Of a DNA stretch of 64,000 nt, positions 62,146 to 64,000 are shown in pieces; within the stretch, counting starts at the first letter, position 1, and each line of letters starts with the position of its first letter. A program made the translations under genes and the position numbers. The DNA comes from Fratercula arctica. Its lineage: Eukaryota > Chordata > Aves > Charadriiformes > Alcidae. The stretch is taken from assembly GCA_947846985.1 (NCBI GenBank), contig CANTUZ010000001.1:6930004-6994003 (forward strand). Reading direction: 5' to 3'. The notes below the pieces were generated by a model. The model was not told the origin of the DNA. It did no database searches and was given only the letters and a program-made list of their open reading frames with translations.

Positions 62146-63094
62146 CCCAACTTCGGAAGGCACTTGAAATTCTAGATGAAAGTCCATATTTAATATTCTG
62201 TACATATTATTCCTACATGTACTGATCAGCTGCCTAATTTTGTGTGGACTCCACCACTTTCCATGCGAGCTCCATTAAGCCTATCTGCAAGTACGGTGAT
62301 CAGATAGCTGGAGGCAATGCTTAGCCCTCAGAGCTTTCAAACCTATCCATGAAGATGCGGGTACTGTTCTTGGCATCCTTGACAAAGCACTGTGAACACA
62401 GTAGGAATGAAACTCATCAATATTATTGCCTCTATAGCAAGAAGTCAGTGTTAATATTCTTTTTTGAGATGGACATGAACATAATGTGAGGTAAGTCCAA
62501 CACATTGGTTTTATGCACAAAATCTCCATGAAAAGGCTTTCCAAAGTTGGAAACACACAGCCAAGGCAGAAGTCCAAACCTCTCCTGAGGCTGTCACTTT
62601 TTGCGACAGGCTTTGAGGGCTGACAGAGGCACAGACAGTGTGCTGTGGGTTTTCTAAAGTGTACTTGTCTTGTCGGTAGCCCTGTGTGGGCTGAGAGCTT
62701 TCCAAGATCATCTTCCAAGCAGAAGCTGAGATATTTGCTCTCCAAGCCAAGAAAGTCAAAAACCTGTGATAATAGTCAATTATAGTAGCTTTATTTCCAT
62801 TATGTCTAATGTAGATATAATTGATTTGTCTCCTCGATATTTATGCGTGCAAAGGCACAGTCATTCAATAGATCCACTCTGCTTGGCTCAGAGAGTAAGC
62901 TTCTTGCAATATATGCCTTGGACATTAGAGAGCATCTTTATTTGAAGAAATATTTTTAAGAAGGCAGGGATTTTTGGTTTTTTCATGTGTTTTTCAAAAT
63001 CAGGTACTTACCTGCACTCTTATAGCACCAGCTCAGAGCATGCTACATCCTGCACAGAAAATACTCCCCAGAAGACAATACATTTGTCCAGATA

Positions 63095-63146
63095 TTTCAT
63101 AGATTACAGCTTGTCAGAAATTTCATAGATTACAGCTTGTCAGAAA
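63095..63146. repeat. 26-bp exact tandem duplication
   Basis: The unit starts TTTCATAGATTACAGC and ends TTGTCAGAAA, present twice with no mismatch. Confidence 0.97.
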
Positions 63147-64000
63147 TGGCTCAAAAGTTTCCACAAAGGGTTTTGTCAGAAAAATATGAAGCATCGAAAT
63201 CAAAACTTTTCACAACCACCTACCTGTTTTCATGAAACTTTTGGTCAGGAGAGGTTCCTCATCTGTGTGACTGAGGTTTTAGATGAAGAAAAGGCAAAAT
63301 AACAGGTGCTCTGCCTGATAAGGGTTTTTTAATATGGTCAAGACCTAGAATGTCTTGAAACCAAACATCTTGTTAAACATGTTTAACAGATATTGGAATG
63401 TAGCACCAAATGGGACCAAGGCATATTTGGTTATTCACATACAGTCAAGCAACTCCTGATGAAGATACTGCGGAGCAGGAGTTCAGAAACCCACAAACAA
63501 TAATGTTTTCTTGCTTGTTCCTCAAATGGGAGCCTCAAACATTTGGAGAAGGAATCATGACCATCTTTGAAGACAAGGAGTCGAGGTAACAGGAATGCCC
63601 AGATCTCATTCTTCACCCTTGAGCATATTGCTGAGTTCTTTGCCCCAAAAGTCATTCATTCCCTGTTTGCATCCACAACACAATTTGGATGGAACCTCTC
63701 ATGAGTTGCAGGTTAAAAGTTGCTTTTTTTCAAGCAACTGAGGTTGAAAAAGCTGGTAGAGGAACTCAGAAGAGCCCAGTGCCTACAGCATGCTTACAAC
63801 ACAGTATGGGTGGCCCCAGGTCTGCTCCTGTCCCATCCACCTTTGCTAAGATAACACCAGGCAGAAATGACGTCTTTCCTTTCAGAGATGCCAGACTATT
63901 CCGTAGGAGGGCCTTGGGTTGTCTGTTACAAGGGCAGAAAATATTGACAGCCACTCAGAAATCAGGTTGAGGCAAGCTGCCCGTGCAGAAACCGATGCTG

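Larger units (their letters stand above)
59235..64000. other. long unique stretch, no gene recognised
   Basis: No supported gene. The largest frame (154 aa, minus, 62281-62745) has no recognisable domain, is overlapped by another frame and lacks splice signals. Separately listed are a perfect hairpin at 59867-59902, an A-run at 62128-62145 and a 26-bp tandem duplication at 63095-63146. Confidence 0.35.

Noticed and set aside
62281..62745. 154-aa minus-strand open frame
   Set aside because: No domain, no splice signals, overlapped by an 82-aa frame; single isolated ORFs of this size occur by chance in 64 kb.

Overview
The window looks like bird nuclear DNA. It is AT-rich, intron-like or intergenic sequence strewn with chicken-repeat-1 (CR1) LINE fragments, which end in the family's diagnostic 3' octamer tail (ATTCTATG/ATTCTGTG type). 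It also holds long terminal repeats of avian endogenous retroviruses. Two CR1 copies of one subfamily differ by only about four bases over about 315, so that subfamily was active fairly recently. The repeat mix fits a neoavian bird, but no species can be named from this alone. These judgements rest on recognising the repeat families by eye; no database was searched.

I found no complete protein-coding gene, no rRNA, no tRNA and no CRISPR. Nearly all open frames are short chance frames. The longer meaningful ones (121 aa at 8388-8753, 158 aa at 29890-30366, and 106 aa on the minus strand at 57453-57773) are pieces of the C-terminal part of CR1 ORF2, the reverse-transcriptase protein. The longest frame, 223 aa at 55109-55780, runs antisense through a tandem-repeat-rich LTR and is not a gene. 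One 94-bp open segment at 11229-11322 has good splice signals on both sides and is the only candidate host exon worth testing.

Layout: 1-9 kb holds four CR1 pieces and a (TG)n tract. 9-17 kb holds the candidate exon, a possible decayed LTR, four CR1 pieces and an unexplained 114-bp direct-repeat pair. 17-24 kb is mostly unique AT-rich DNA with a 57-bp tandem duplication and a palindrome/octamer cluster. 24-26 kb has a CR1 abutting a (TA)n tract and flanked by GC-richer blocks, plus a second decayed CR1. 26-41 kb is mostly unique sequence with one ancient and three younger CR1 pieces. 41.1-42.0 kb carries an LTR that contains a (TCATA)n array. 43-47 kb has three more CR1 pieces, two of them abutting in opposite orientation. 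47-54 kb is unique, with a strikingly AT-rich block at 51.5-53.3 kb. 54.8-55.9 kb is a complete solo LTR with a perfect 5-bp target duplication. 56-64 kb has one CR1 piece, a (CA)n tract and a perfect 16-bp hairpin.

There is no operon or pathway to describe. The best reading is part of a gene desert or a very large intron whose unique AT-rich stretches may hold conserved regulatory elements; that last point is inference.
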